Assembly: GCF_002155685.1 (NCBI RefSeq)
Contig: NZ_MUYK01000002.1
Location: 620,001-684,000, forward strand
DNA: 64,000 nucleotides
From: Erythrobacter colymbi
GTDB taxonomy: Bacteria > Pseudomonadota > Alphaproteobacteria > Sphingomonadales > Sphingomonadaceae
Direction of reading: 5' to 3'
A model generated the notes under the pieces. The model had not been told where the DNA came from, did no database searches, and was given only the letters and a program-made list of their open reading frames with translations. The position numbers were made by a program, and so were the translations under genes. Shown here in pieces: positions 8,413-17,017 of this stretch (position 1 is its first letter; each line of letters opens with the position of its first letter).

Positions 8413-9216
8413 TTGTCGGACGCCCCTTCCTCCCCCATCCTGCTGTTCGACTCCGGTGTCGGGGGCCTCACGGTCTATGACGCCCTGCGCGCCGTGCTGC
8501 CGGATGCGCCTGTCATCTATGCCGCCGACCTCGCGGGCCTGCCCTATGGCACCAAGACCGAGGCGCAGATCGCCGCGCGGGTCGCAGGGCTTCTGGGCCG
8601 CATGGCGGAGCGCTGGCAGCCGCGGCTCGCCTGCATCGCCTGCAACACCGCTTCCACCATCGCATTGGGCATGGTGCGCGATGTGCTGGAGATTCCGGTG
8701 GTCGGCACCGTCCCCGCAATCAAGCCCGCCGCGGCGCTGACGCAGACCGGCACGATCGGTCTCGTCGGCACCGAGGCGACGATCCGCCAGCGCTATGTCG
8801 ACGATCTCGAGGCGCAGTTTGCGCAGGGCAAGCGCCTGCTGCGGGTCGCCGCGCCGGGGCTGGTGCAGGCGGCCGAGGCGAAGCTTCGGGGCCAGCCGGT
8901 CGATCCCGCGCTGATCGCCGACGTCCGCGATCGCCTGACCGCGATGGCGGGTGGCGAGAACATCGACACGCTGGTGCTCGCCTGCACCCACTTCCCGCTG
9001 CTGTCCGAGGAGCTGGCGCAGGCTTTCGGCGCGGACGTGCGGCAGGTCGACGGTGCGGCAGGGATCGCGCGGCGGATCGCGCACCTTCTCGAAGGGCAGA
9101 GCTTCGCGCCCTCCTCCGGCCCGAACCGCTTCGTGGTCACCGGGCCGATCTCCGGTGCCGACGGCCTCGAGCCCGTGCTCGCCGCCCGCGGTTTCGGAGC
9201 GGCCGAGGCGTTCTGA
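8413..9216 (+). CDS. murI: Glutamate racemase
   Basis: Makes D-glutamate for peptidoglycan. 267 residues. The first catalytic cysteine is C77 in CIACNTAS and the second C191 in LACTHFPLL; the N-terminal DSGVGGLT loop (13-20) carries the catalytic aspartate. The start is a TTG at 8413: the sequence GGAGG at 8404-8408 is correctly spaced, DSGVGG begins at the right depth, and no in-frame ATG lies between. The Shine-Dalgarno immediately abuts, and partly overlaps, the end of the right repeat arm. Confidence 0.96.
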   Translation: MSDAPSSPILLFDSGVGGLTVYDALRAVLPDAPVIYAADLAGLPYGTKTEAQIAARVAGLLGRMAERWQPRLACIACNTASTIALGMVRDVLEIPVVGTVPAIKPAAALTQTGTIGLVGTEATIRQRYVDDLEAQFAQGKRLLRVAAPGLVQAAEAKLRGQPVDPALIADVRDRLTAMAGGENIDTLVLACTHFPLLSEELAQAFGADVRQVDGAAGIARRIAHLLEGQSFAPSSGPNRFVVTGPISGADGLEPVLAARGFGAAEAF

Positions 9217-9300
9217 TTCCCGCACCACCCCTTGCGAAACGCTCGCAAAGATCGGGATAGCAAAAGCGCTGCGCGGCCCTTAAATAGCGCCGAAACCAAC

Positions 9301-9314
9301 CGCCCTTTCGGGCG
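9301..9314. terminator. Possible terminator stem downstream of murI
   Basis: CGCCC-tttc-GGGCG stem followed by TT, 84 bases after the murI stop and 80 bases before the hemA start. It is short and lacks a long T-run, so it is a weak candidate. Confidence 0.35.
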
Positions 9315-9393
9315 TTATGGCCGGACAAAAGATCCCAGGCAGGAACCCGTGCCCGCCCTCCCAGATGGCGGCCGCGAGAGCAGCGAGACGCGA

Positions 9394-10614
9394 GTGAACT
9401 ACGACCAGATCTTCGATTCCGCGATCGACCGTCTGCACGAGGAAGGCCGTTACCGCGTCTTCATCGACATCATGCGCAACAAGGGCGCCTATCCCAACGC
9501 GCGCTGCTTCCACGGGCACAACGGCCCCAAGCCCATCACGGTGTGGTGCTCAAACGACTACCTGTGCATGGGCCAGCACGACAAGGTGATCGGTGCGATG
9601 GAAGCCGCGCTCCACGACGTCGGCGCAGGCTCGGGCGGCACCCGCAACATCGGCGGCAACACGCACCTCCATGTCGAGCTCGAGCGCGAGCTGGCCGACC
9701 TCCACGGCAAGGATACCGCGCTGCTGTTCACCTCGGGCTATGTCTCGAACGACGCGACGCTCTCGACGCTGGCGAAGCTGCTGCCGGGCTGCGTGATCTT
9801 CTCGGACGAGCTGAACCACGCCAGCATGATCGCCGGCATCCGCAATTCGGGCTGCGAGAAGAAGGTCTTCCGCCACAATGACGTGGCCCACCTCGAGGAA
9901 CTGCTGGCGAGCGTCGATATCGACACGCCCAAGCTGATTGCCTTCGAGAGCGTCTATTCGATGGACGGCGACGTCGCCCCGATCCACGCGATCTGCGACC
10001 TTGCCGAAAAGTACAACGCGCTCACCTATATCGACGAGGTCCACGCGGTCGGCATGTACGGCGCGCGCGGCGGCGGGATTTCGGAGCGTGACGGTGCGGC
10101 GCATCGGATCGACATCATCGAAGGCACGCTCGGCAAGGCCTTCGGCGTGATGGGCGGCTATATCGCGGCTTCGGCCAAGGTCGTCGACTGCATCCGCTCC
10201 TACGCGCCGGGCTTCATCTTCACGACCTCGCTCTCGCCCGTGCTGGTCGCAGGCGTGCTCGCCTCGGTGCGGCACCTCAAGGAGAGCAGCGTCGAGCGCA
10301 ACGCCCAGCAGCGCGCCGCCGCGATGCTCAAGCTCAAGTTCGCCGAGGCGGGCCTGCCGGTGATGGACTCTGTCACCCACATCGTCCCGCTGATGGTCGG
10401 CGATCCGGTGCGCGCCAAGAAGATCAGCGACATCCTGCTCGCCGAATACGGCGTCTATGTGCAGCCGATCAACTTCCCCACTGTCCCCCGCGGCACCGAG
10501 CGCCTGCGCTTCACCCCCGGCCCGCACCACACCGAAGAGATGATGGACGAGCTGACCGCGGCGCTGGTCGAAATCTGGGACCGGCTGGAGCTGGGGCTGG
10601 CGGAGGCTGCCTAA
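9394..10614 (+). CDS. hemA: 5-aminolevulinate synthase
   Basis: PLP enzyme condensing glycine and succinyl-CoA to 5-aminolevulinate, the committed step of tetrapyrrole synthesis in alphaproteobacteria (Shemin pathway). From the GTG at 9394 the protein is 406 residues, matching the family. The frame is open upstream to 9232 but without family-like sequence. Seen are [20 protein letters not shown] at the N-terminus, the glycine-rich SGGTRNIGG, the [13 protein letters not shown] contacts and the Schiff-base K248 in [10 protein letters not shown]. It ends 3 bp before the convergent orphan gene. Confidence 0.97.
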   Translation: MNYDQIFDSAIDRLHEEGRYRVFIDIMRNKGAYPNARCFHGHNGPKPITVWCSNDYLCMGQHDKVIGAMEAALHDVGAGSGGTRNIGGNTHLHVELERELADLHGKDTALLFTSGYVSNDATLSTLAKLLPGCVIFSDELNHASMIAGIRNSGCEKKVFRHNDVAHLEELLASVDIDTPKLIAFESVYSMDGDVAPIHAICDLAEKYNALTYIDEVHAVGMYGARGGGISERDGAAHRIDIIEGTLGKAFGVMGGYIAASAKVVDCIRSYAPGFIFTTSLSPVLVAGVLASVRHLKESSVERNAQQRAAAMLKLKFAEAGLPVMDSVTHIVPLMVGDPVRAKKISDILLAEYGVYVQPINFPTVPRGTERLRFTPGPHHTEEMMDELTAALVEIWDRLELGLAEAA

Positions 10615-10617
10615 ATT

Positions 10618-11049
10618 TCAGTATTCGTAATCGTCAACGCAGCGATATGACTTCCACCAGTCCCTGAATTGGCCGGCAGGAAGCTCCCCATCATTCCGGC
10701 GTTTGATCTTATTGAGGAATTCACAAACACACCGTTCCGCACGTGTGTCAGCGACGCTTCTTTCGGCCTGACTCGGGTGGCTCATGGCCTTCTTGTATCT
10801 TTCGATACAACCTTCAATTTGCTTTCTGATTTCTTTTAGGAGACCCGGGTCAATAATAAGCACACCGACGATTTCGTCGGCGCCCTTGATTGAGAGGGCA
10901 TTTCGCTGTGCGGGCGTGAGGCTGGCGCGAACTCGCCGAATGAAATCCGATACGTCCGGTCTTCCATCCGAAGTGGCAGACAGCCCGATTTGCTGTGCCA
11001 AGGATGCAATTGATGCCAATGATCCCAAAATTGACAGAATTTCGAACAT
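10618..11049 (-). CDS. Hypothetical protein, lower-GC orphan
   Basis: 143 residues from ATG 11049, which has AGAGGGG five bases upstream; a GTG two codons earlier is an alternative. No family recognised. The N-terminus (about 1-25) is hydrophobic and could be a membrane anchor or signal. The rest is charged, mostly helical, with four cysteines, two of them in the pair CVC. GC content is below that of hemA and the nitroreductase on either side, suggesting insertion between them. The stop is 3 bp from the hemA stop. Confidence 0.55.
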   Translation of the reverse strand: MFEILSILGSLASIASLAQQIGLSATSDGRPDVSDFIRRVRASLTPAQRNALSIKGADEIVGVLIIDPGLLKEIRKQIEGCIERYKKAMSHPSQAERSVADTRAERCVCEFLNKIKRRNDGELPAGQFRDWWKSYRCVDDYEY

Positions 11050-11110
11050 TCGCACCCCTCTCGCTATTCCGCGCCCAATTATGTGTCTTTATACTTAAAA
11101 GGCAACTCCC

Positions 11111-11785
11111 ATGACATATGAAGAAGTGGTTCTCAGCCGCCGTTCTATTCGCGGCTATCTCGACCAGCCTGTGCCACGCGCACTGATCGAGGAAATCCTG
11201 ACGATGGCGATGCGCTCGCCCTCGTCGATGAACACCCAGCCCTATCACTTCCACGTCATCACCGGCGAGCCGCTCGACCGCATCCGCAAGGGTAATACCG
11301 AGCGCATCCTTGCAGGCGAGCCCGACAGCCGCGAGTTCCGCAAGGGCCGCCCGTTCGAGGGTGTCCACCGCGACCGGCAGGTCGGCTGCGCGATCCAGCT
11401 ATTCGAGGCGATGGGCATCGGTCGCGATGACAAGGCAGCGCGGCAGGACTGGGTGCTGCGCGGCTTCCGCCAGTTCGACGCGCCGGTCTGCGTCATCATC
11501 ACCTATGACAAGGCGCTCTCCGACGCCGACGACACGGTGTTCGATTGCGGCGCCGTCACCACGGCGCTGGTCAATGCCGCGTGGAGCAAGGGCCTGGGCT
11601 GCGTGATCAACTCGCAAGGGATCATGCAAAGCCCCGTGGTGCGCGAACACGCCGGCATCCCCGAGGATCAGGTGATCATGAAGGCCGTCGCGCTCGGCTG
11701 GCCCGACCCCGATTTCCCCGCCAACCCGGTCAAGATCACCCGCCGCGAGGTGAGCGAGGCGGCGCGGTTCGTGGGGTTCGACTGA
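11111..11785 (+). CDS. Nitroreductase family protein
   Basis: FMN-dependent NAD(P)H oxidoreductase of the nitroreductase fold, 224 residues. The N-terminal SRRSIRGYLDQPVP is the FMN-phosphate motif, followed by MRSPSSMNTQPYHF. The C-terminal GCVINSQG and KAVALGWPDPDFPANP are typical of the family. The physiological substrate cannot be read from sequence; quinones and nitroaromatics are usual. It has its own short upstream region (about 60 bp, AT-rich TTATACTTAAAAGGC). The reading frame ends 3 bp before the convergent DUF5694 gene. Confidence 0.9.
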   Translation: MTYEEVVLSRRSIRGYLDQPVPRALIEEILTMAMRSPSSMNTQPYHFHVITGEPLDRIRKGNTERILAGEPDSREFRKGRPFEGVHRDRQVGCAIQLFEAMGIGRDDKAARQDWVLRGFRQFDAPVCVIITYDKALSDADDTVFDCGAVTTALVNAAWSKGLGCVINSQGIMQSPVVREHAGIPEDQVIMKAVALGWPDPDFPANPVKITRREVSEAARFVGFD

Positions 11786-11788
11786 GGG

Positions 11789-12673
11789 CTAGGGCGTAGC
11801 GGCCCGCGAACGCTCGGCCGCGCGTTCAAGATAGGGCATCGTTTCGACAAGCTCGAAGCCCGGTGTGTGTTGTGCGAAGTGCCTCAGCCACGTGGCGTGA
11901 CCGCTGCCAGCAATGACGAGAACGCGGTCGCCGGGCTTGGCAACCATTACGATCTTCGCGAACATTTTCGCGTTGCGCATGTACCAATAGGCATTGAGCT
12001 CTGCACCGGGTTGCACGGTGCCGTCGCCGAAGCGGAGAAGGCCGTAGTAGATCCTGTCGTGCAACAGCGCCAGGGCCTTGCCATCGTTGTGGTCGAAGAG
12101 CGACACAGCGATCGACTGGGTGCCCAGCCGTGCGTTTTGCTCGCTCGTCATGGCTTCGACTTCGGCGAAAATCGCGGCAAGCTCATCGGCCATGCCGTTC
12201 GCCTCGGCAAAGGCCTGGACTTTATCGAGCGGGAAGTAGTCCGGCTCGCCCTCTCCCCCTCTCTCGTCATAGCCGTAAACAGCATGATGGCCGAGCAGGC
12301 GCGCGAGACGGAAGCCGATCTGGATGCTCTCGCTGCGTGACGTCTTCAGCAGGGTGTCGGTCTCTGCGAAGTCGGGCAAGGCGAGCGACGGCGTCGCAGC
12401 CTCGTCTTCTACGGCGATCTTCGTTGGAGCCCACGCAGCAAGACTGTTCACCACAGCGGCAATCTCGGCCTGCCGCCTTGCGGCGAGCACATCATCAACG
12501 TCCATATTGGCCAGATCGCGGCCGGGATTGGCGAAATGATACATGCCCAGGATCATGACCTGGACCGGCGCGGCTGTGCGGTCGGAGGGGCCTTGCGGTC
12601 GGGGCGGCTCTTGAGCCAGCACAGGCGCGGCGAGCAGCGCTGCGATCCCGACCAGTGTTTTCAGAAATTTCAT
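11789..12673 (-). CDS. Secreted DUF5694 family protein
   Basis: 294 residues with a signal peptide (MKFLKTLVGIAALLAAPVLAQE). The mature N-terminus VMILGMYHFANPGRDLANMD is the signature of DUF5694, a family distantly like TraB/GumN proteins. Conserved acids and histidines (YHFANPGRD, GSGHATWL near the C-terminus) suggest a hydrolase-like site, but no activity is established. The C-terminal RVLVIAGSGHATWLRHF is strongly conserved-looking. Alone in its transcription unit; about 85 bp separate its start from ynfA-like. Confidence 0.8.
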   Translation of the reverse strand: MKFLKTLVGIAALLAAPVLAQEPPRPQGPSDRTAAPVQVMILGMYHFANPGRDLANMDVDDVLAARRQAEIAAVVNSLAAWAPTKIAVEDEAATPSLALPDFAETDTLLKTSRSESIQIGFRLARLLGHHAVYGYDERGGEGEPDYFPLDKVQAFAEANGMADELAAIFAEVEAMTSEQNARLGTQSIAVSLFDHNDGKALALLHDRIYYGLLRFGDGTVQPGAELNAYWYMRNAKMFAKIVMVAKPGDRVLVIAGSGHATWLRHFAQHTPGFELVETMPYLERAAERSRAATP

Positions 12674-12759
12674 GCTTCACCCTCCACTGGTGCATTATTG
12701 CATTAACACACCACAAAGGGGGAAAACAATTTCCGGCAGAGCCCGTCTGCACTATCCTC

Positions 12760-13083
12760 TTACACTCCGCGCGGTCCCCACAGGATCATCCCCGCGCCGG
12801 CGAGGCACATTGCGCCGCCGATGATATCCCACCGGTCGGGCCGCGCGCCCTCCACCGCCCACATCCAGCCGAGGCTTGCGGCGATGTAGACGCCGCCATA
12901 GGCGGCAAAGGCACGGCCCGCGTGGGCACTTTCGACGCGGGTGAGGAGGAAGGCGAAGAGCGCGAGGCTCGCCAGCCCGGGCACCAGCCACAGCGGCGAG
13001 CGGTCGTCGCGCGCCCAGGCCCAGAAAGCGAAGCAACCGCCGATCTCGGCCACTGCGGCAAGGAAGTAGAGGGCAAGGCTCAT
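12760..13083 (-). CDS. YnfA/UPF0060 family membrane protein
   Basis: 107-residue inner-membrane protein with four transmembrane helices, related to small multidrug-resistance (DMT-type) transporters. The conserved opening [30 protein letters not shown] and PDRWDIIGG are diagnostic of UPF0060. Transport activity is not established for the family. It is downstream of the Grx-MauE gene on the same strand with a gap of 54 bp, so may share its transcript. Confidence 0.93.
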   Translation of the reverse strand: MSLALYFLAAVAEIGGCFAFWAWARDDRSPLWLVPGLASLALFAFLLTRVESAHAGRAFAAYGGVYIAASLGWMWAVEGARPDRWDIIGGAMCLAGAGMILWGPRGV

Positions 13084-13137
13084 GCCCTGCCCTCCTAGCA
13101 GGATGCGGGAACCGGAGCCACGTCCGCCGCTCTCCCG

Positions 13138-13887
13138 CTACATCCCCGGCTTGGCGATCATCCACACGGCCATCGCGACCATCATCACGTTCTCGGTGAG
13201 CGAGACGAAGCCTAGGGGCACGTTGCTGCTGCCGCCAACGCAGGCGCATTTGAGCTCGCGCTTGTCGATATAGACCGCCTTGAACACGCTCGCCGCGCCG
13301 ATGCTGCCGATGAACAGCGCGATCGGGACCGACAGCCAGCGAAGCGCGCCCGCAACCATCAGCACGCCCGCCAGCCCTTCGGCGAAGGGATAGATCCGCC
13401 CGTAAGGCACCCAGCGCCGCGCGAGCAGGTCGTAGTTCAGGAACATCGTCGCGAATTTCTCGACATCCTGGAGCTTGAGCAGCGCCAGCGCGCACATCGA
13501 GAAGGCGACGAACCATTCGCCCGCGCGGATGCTGATCGCGGTGCCGTCGACCGCATAGCCCGCCGCCATCGCCATCAGCGCGGTCATGGCGAAGAGCGCG
13601 ATCACGGGGCGGTAGGTTGTGGCGTTCGGATCGGCCACTTTCAGGCCGAAATAGCGGCGCAGGTCGTCATAGCCGCCAATCCGCACGCCATCGATGAAGG
13701 TCTGCGGCGTGGTGGCGACGCCGAGTTCGGCCTTGAAGCGGTCGGTCTCTTCGCGCGTCGTGAGGTGGTGGTCCTCGACCGCATAGCCGCGCGAGCGCAG
13801 CAGGTGGCGCGCCTTGAGGCCATAGGGGCAGGTGTGGCCGGGCATCACCATGCGGTGGAGGACGGCGGTGCGGGGGTCGTTGCTCAT
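13138..13887 (-). CDS. Glutaredoxin-MauE (DoxX-like) fusion protein
   Basis: 249 residues. The N-terminal 80 form a glutaredoxin domain with active site CPYG (HTCPYGLKARHLL) and the cis-proline in TTPQTFIDG. The remainder has four or five membrane helices of the MauE/DoxX type, including GRIYPFAEGLAGVLMVAG and the pair CAC in ELKCACVGG, which may exchange electrons with the thioredoxin-fold domain. The open frame continues far upstream but the family starts at MSNDPR, ATG 13885-13887. It is transcribed away from the copper regulator, from a MerR-type promoter, so it is probably metal-induced; a thiol-redox role in copper stress is inference. Confidence 0.88.
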   Translation of the reverse strand: MSNDPRTAVLHRMVMPGHTCPYGLKARHLLRSRGYAVEDHHLTTREETDRFKAELGVATTPQTFIDGVRIGGYDDLRRYFGLKVADPNATTYRPVIALFAMTALMAMAAGYAVDGTAISIRAGEWFVAFSMCALALLKLQDVEKFATMFLNYDLLARRWVPYGRIYPFAEGLAGVLMVAGALRWLSVPIALFIGSIGAASVFKAVYIDKRELKCACVGGSSNVPLGFVSLTENVMMVAMAVWMIAKPGM

Positions 13888-13902
13888 CGCGATTTTGTTC
13901 CC

Positions 13903-13932
13903 TTGAAGTTCATCGGATGGCCCGTATATAAG
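13903..13932 (+). promoter_or_regulatory. Predicted promoter of the MerR-type regulator gene
   Basis: TTGAAG (13903-13908) and TATAAG (13927-13932) with an 18-bp spacer. The start point would fall in or just before the dyad at 13935-13950, so bound regulator should repress its own gene. Confidence 0.5.
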
Positions 13933-13956
13933 TCCCGTACTGTGGTACGGTTTCAA
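13925..13956 (-). promoter_or_regulatory. Predicted MerR-type promoter of the Grx-MauE gene
   Basis: On the minus strand TTGAAA (13951-13956) and TATATA (13925-13930) are separated by 20 bp, or 19 bp if TTATAT is the -10. This elongated spacer is the defining feature of MerR-activated promoters, and the operator dyad lies exactly inside it. Confidence 0.65.
13935..13950. promoter_or_regulatory. MerR-family operator dyad
   Basis: CCGTAC-TGTG-GTACGG, a perfect 6-4-6 palindrome. Its arms are identical to those of the classical mercury-resistance operator (CCGTAC...GTACGG). Confidence 0.75.
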
Positions 13957-13965
13957 GAGGTCAAA

Positions 13966-14388
13966 ATGAAAATCGGTGATCTGGCCCGCAAAGGCGGCGT
14001 ATCGGTCGAGACGATCCGCTTCTACCAGCGCCGCGGGCTGCTGCCCGAGCCGCCGCGAGGCGAGGGTGCGCGGCGTTACACCGAGGGCGATCTCGAACGC
14101 CTGCTCTCGATCCGCGCGGCGCAGACCGCGGGCTTCACGCTCGAGGAGATCGCCACCCTCCTTGGCCTCGACCATGACGACCGCACCGCCGCCCGCGCGC
14201 TCGCCGAGGCGCGGATCGCTGCGATCGACGAGAAGATCGCGACGCTGAAGACGATGCGTTCGGCGCTCAAGACCCTCGTGAGGGAATGCGCCCACGGCGA
14301 GGACGGCCCCTGCCCGATCCTTGGCGCCTTCAGCATTCCGGCGAAAACCATCCATGTTGGCAACCCCGCCGGCAAGCGCCGCGTATAG
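13966..14388 (+). CDS. MerR-family regulator, CueR-like metal sensor
   Basis: 140 residues. A winged helix-turn-helix (1-70, MKIGDLARKGGVSVETIRFY) is followed by a dimerisation helix and a C-terminal metal loop. The loop has C108 and C116 (ECAHGEDGPCPIL): two cysteines separated by seven residues followed by Pro-Ile, the spacing of CueR, not the longer spacing of MerR. The residue corresponding to MerR Cys82/CueR Ser77 falls at R73/T74, not cysteine, as in monovalent-ion sensors. With copA, copB and copC following at once, Cu(I) (or Ag/Au) is the likely ligand. It should bind the dyad at 13935-13950. Confidence 0.88.
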   Translation: MKIGDLARKGGVSVETIRFYQRRGLLPEPPRGEGARRYTEGDLERLLSIRAAQTAGFTLEEIATLLGLDHDDRTAARALAEARIAAIDEKIATLKTMRSALKTLVRECAHGEDGPCPILGAFSIPAKTIHVGNPAGKRRV

Positions 14389-14394
14389 GGTGAC

Positions 14395-16098
14395 ATGAGC
14401 ATGTCCGATATCTCCCGCCGCGGCTTCGTCCGCGCTGCCGGTGCTGCGGCCGGTCTGGCGGCCGTGCCCGCCTGGGCGCAGGGCCATTCGCTCCACGCGA
14501 TGAAGGGCGGCGCGATGATCCGTGTGGGCTTCGACCAGGTGTCGGGCACGGTGATCGACCTTGCCGTCGGGCATGGCCCGCGCGTGGTGCAGGGGCGCAA
14601 GGGGCACGGGGTGGCAGTCAACGGATCGGTGCCGGGGCCGCTGATCCGGCTGAAGGAAGGCCAGAATGTCCGCCTGAATGTCACCAACCACCTGTCGGAG
14701 GATACCTCGATCCACTGGCACGGTCTCCTCGTGCCGTTCCACATGGACGGGGTGCCGGGCATCAGCTTTCCGGGCATCAGGCCGGGGCAGACCTTCTCCT
14801 ACGAATTCCCGATCAAGCAGTCGGGCACCTACTGGTATCACTCGCATTCGGGCCTTCAGGAGCAGCAGGGGCATTACGGCCCGCTGGTGATCGACCCGGC
14901 AGGCGCGGAGCCGGCGGACTATGACCGCGACTACATCCTGCTGCTGAGCGAGTTCACCCCGCTCCATCCCCACCGGATCATGGACCGGCTGAGGAAGGGC
15001 GAAGGCTACTTCAACTACCAGCAGACCGCCTGGGCTGACGACTACCCGCTCTCGGCGGCGGACCGGCGGATGTGGGCGGAAATGCGCATGCCCGCGACCG
15101 ACATCGCCGATGTGACCGGCTCGACCTACACCTATCTCGCCAACGGCCGCGGGCCGAAGGAGGGGATGGAGTTCGCGTTCAACCCCGGCGAGCGCATCCG
15201 GCTGCGCGTCATCAACGGCTCGGCGATGACCTTCTTCAATCTGCGCATTCCCGGCCTGCCGATGACGGTGATCGCCTCGGACGGGCAGAACGTGGCCCCC
15301 GTGGAGGTCGACGAGTTCCAGATCGGCACCGCCGAGACCTATGACGTGATCATCCGGCCCACCGCCGATGCCTATACGATCGTCGCGGAGAGCATGGACC
15401 GCTCCGGCATGGCGATAGCGACGCTGGCGAGCCGCCCCGGCGCGCGCGCCGCGATCCCGCCGCCGCGCAAGCCCCCGCTGCTCGACATGGGCGACATGGG
15501 CATGAACCACGGGGACGGCGGCTCGCACAGCATGGAGGGCATGAAGATGCGCGACACGCTGCTGCTGCCGCCCGATGTGAAGGTCGGCCCCGGCATCGAC
15601 ATGGTTGCGATGCAGCCGGTCGACAAGCTCGGCGATCCCGGCCTCGGCCTGCGCGATGTGGAGCACCGTGTGCTCAACTACCGCATGTTGGCGGCGCTCG
15701 AGCCGAACACCGACACCCGCGAGCCCTCGCGCCTGCTCGAGCTCCACCTCACCGGCAACATGGAGCGCTACATGTGGTCCTTCGACGGGGAGATGTACTC
15801 CGCCGTCACCGACAAGCCGCTGCGCTTCGCCCACAAGGAGCGGGTGCGGGTGAAGCTCGTCAACAACACCATGATGGCGCACCCGATCCACCTGCACGGG
15901 ATGTTCTTCACGCTGGTGAACGGCGAGGCGCCGGCGCACCAGCCGCGCAAGAGCGTGGTGATCGTGCAGCCGGGTGCGAGCGCGACGTTCGATCTGACGG
16001 CGGATGCGCCGGGCGACTGGGCGTTCCACTGCCACCTACTCTACCACATGCACGGCGGGATGATGCAGACCGTGACGGTGATGGGGCCGGAGGCGTGA
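14395..16098 (+). CDS. copA: Copper-resistance multicopper oxidase CopA/PcoA
   Basis: 567-residue periplasmic multicopper oxidase that oxidises Cu(I). A Tat signal (SRRGFVRAAGAAAG) is present. Copper ligands are clear: HWHG (107-110), HSHSG (149-153), HPIHLHG (496-502) and HCHLLYHMHGGM (545-556) containing the type 1 cysteine C546. A Met/His-rich insert (MGDMGMNHGDGGSHSMEGM, about 364-382) is a reduced version of the metal-binding repeats of plasmid CopA. It follows the regulator by 6 bp and overlaps copB by 4 nt, so the module is one operon. Confidence 0.96.
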   Translation: MSMSDISRRGFVRAAGAAAGLAAVPAWAQGHSLHAMKGGAMIRVGFDQVSGTVIDLAVGHGPRVVQGRKGHGVAVNGSVPGPLIRLKEGQNVRLNVTNHLSEDTSIHWHGLLVPFHMDGVPGISFPGIRPGQTFSYEFPIKQSGTYWYHSHSGLQEQQGHYGPLVIDPAGAEPADYDRDYILLLSEFTPLHPHRIMDRLRKGEGYFNYQQTAWADDYPLSAADRRMWAEMRMPATDIADVTGSTYTYLANGRGPKEGMEFAFNPGERIRLRVINGSAMTFFNLRIPGLPMTVIASDGQNVAPVEVDEFQIGTAETYDVIIRPTADAYTIVAESMDRSGMAIATLASRPGARAAIPPPRKPPLLDMGDMGMNHGDGGSHSMEGMKMRDTLLLPPDVKVGPGIDMVAMQPVDKLGDPGLGLRDVEHRVLNYRMLAALEPNTDTREPSRLLELHLTGNMERYMWSFDGEMYSAVTDKPLRFAHKERVRVKLVNNTMMAHPIHLHGMFFTLVNGEAPAHQPRKSVVIVQPGASATFDLTADAPGDWAFHCHLLYHMHGGMMQTVTVMGPEA

Positions 16099-16976
16099 AG
16101 CCGCTCCTCCCCGTGATCGCGCTCGCCGCCGCCGCGCCGCTCGCCGCGCAGGAAAGCCACGCAGGCCACGCGGGGCACGACATGGGCGATATGGCGGCCG
16201 AGCCGGACGCCCCCGTCTCCCCCGGCCCCGAGATGGAGACCCCGCCCCCACCCGAAGCCGGCAGCGGCCCGCCGCGCGCGGCCGACGCGATCTGGGGCGC
16301 CGAAGCAATGGCCGCCTCGCGCGAGGATCTCAGGAAAATGCACGGCGATTTCCCGCTGCTGTGGCTCCAGGCCGAGCGGCTGGAGACGCACATTCGCGAG
16401 GGGCGCGACGGCTATCTGTGGGATGTGCAGGGCTGGTACGGCACGCCGACGCGCCGCCTCTGGGTCAAGTCCGAGGGCGAAGGCGAATGGGGTGGCAAGC
16501 CCGAGGATGGCGAGGTGCAGGCGCTCTATTCCGCCGCGATCCGGCCCTTCTGGGACTTGCAGGCCGGTATCCGCCACGATTTCGCAGGAGCCGATACCAC
16601 CCACGCCGTGATCGGCATCCAGGGCCTTGCGCCTTACATGTTCGAGGTGGACGCGGCGCTGTTCCTCAGCACCCGCGGCGATGTCACCGCGCGGATCGAG
16701 GCCGAGATCGACCAGCGCATCACCCAGCGCCTGATCCTCCAGCCGCGCGTCGAGGCCAATCTGGCAGGCCAGGACATTCCCGCTCTTGGCATCGGCGCAG
16801 GCATCGACCAGATCGAGGCTGGCGTGAGGCTGCGCTACGAGATCGCCCGCGAGTTCGCGCCTTATATCGGCATCGAGCAATCATGGCGGATCGGACAGGG
16901 CGCGGACTTTGCGCGCTTGCGCGGCGAAGACCCTTCCGTCACCAGCCTCGTCGCCGGCATCCGCTTCTGGTTCTGA
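16095..16976 (+). CDS. copB: Outer-membrane copper-resistance protein CopB
   Basis: 293 residues from a GTG that overlaps the copA stop (GTGA). A signal peptide ends at LAAQE, followed by a His/Met motif HAGHAGHDMGDM and a Pro-rich linker. The remainder is the CopB beta-barrel domain, with LWLQAERLETH near 95 and alternating amphipathic strands ending in the aromatic outer-membrane signature ...IRFWF. It probably sequesters or exports copper at the outer membrane. Loss-of-frame alternatives upstream lie within copA and are not credible. Confidence 0.92.
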   Translation: MKPLLPVIALAAAAPLAAQESHAGHAGHDMGDMAAEPDAPVSPGPEMETPPPPEAGSGPPRAADAIWGAEAMAASREDLRKMHGDFPLLWLQAERLETHIREGRDGYLWDVQGWYGTPTRRLWVKSEGEGEWGGKPEDGEVQALYSAAIRPFWDLQAGIRHDFAGADTTHAVIGIQGLAPYMFEVDAALFLSTRGDVTARIEAEIDQRITQRLILQPRVEANLAGQDIPALGIGAGIDQIEAGVRLRYEIAREFAPYIGIEQSWRIGQGADFARLRGEDPSVTSLVAGIRFWF

Positions 16977-17017
16977 CAACCCCAAACCCCGACCACACGA
17001 AGGATATACGAACCCCC

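Noticed and set aside
13888..16035. Open frame upstream of the Grx-MauE start on the minus strand
   Set aside because: It is the reverse complement of the regulator and copA; the glutaredoxin family starts at 13887.
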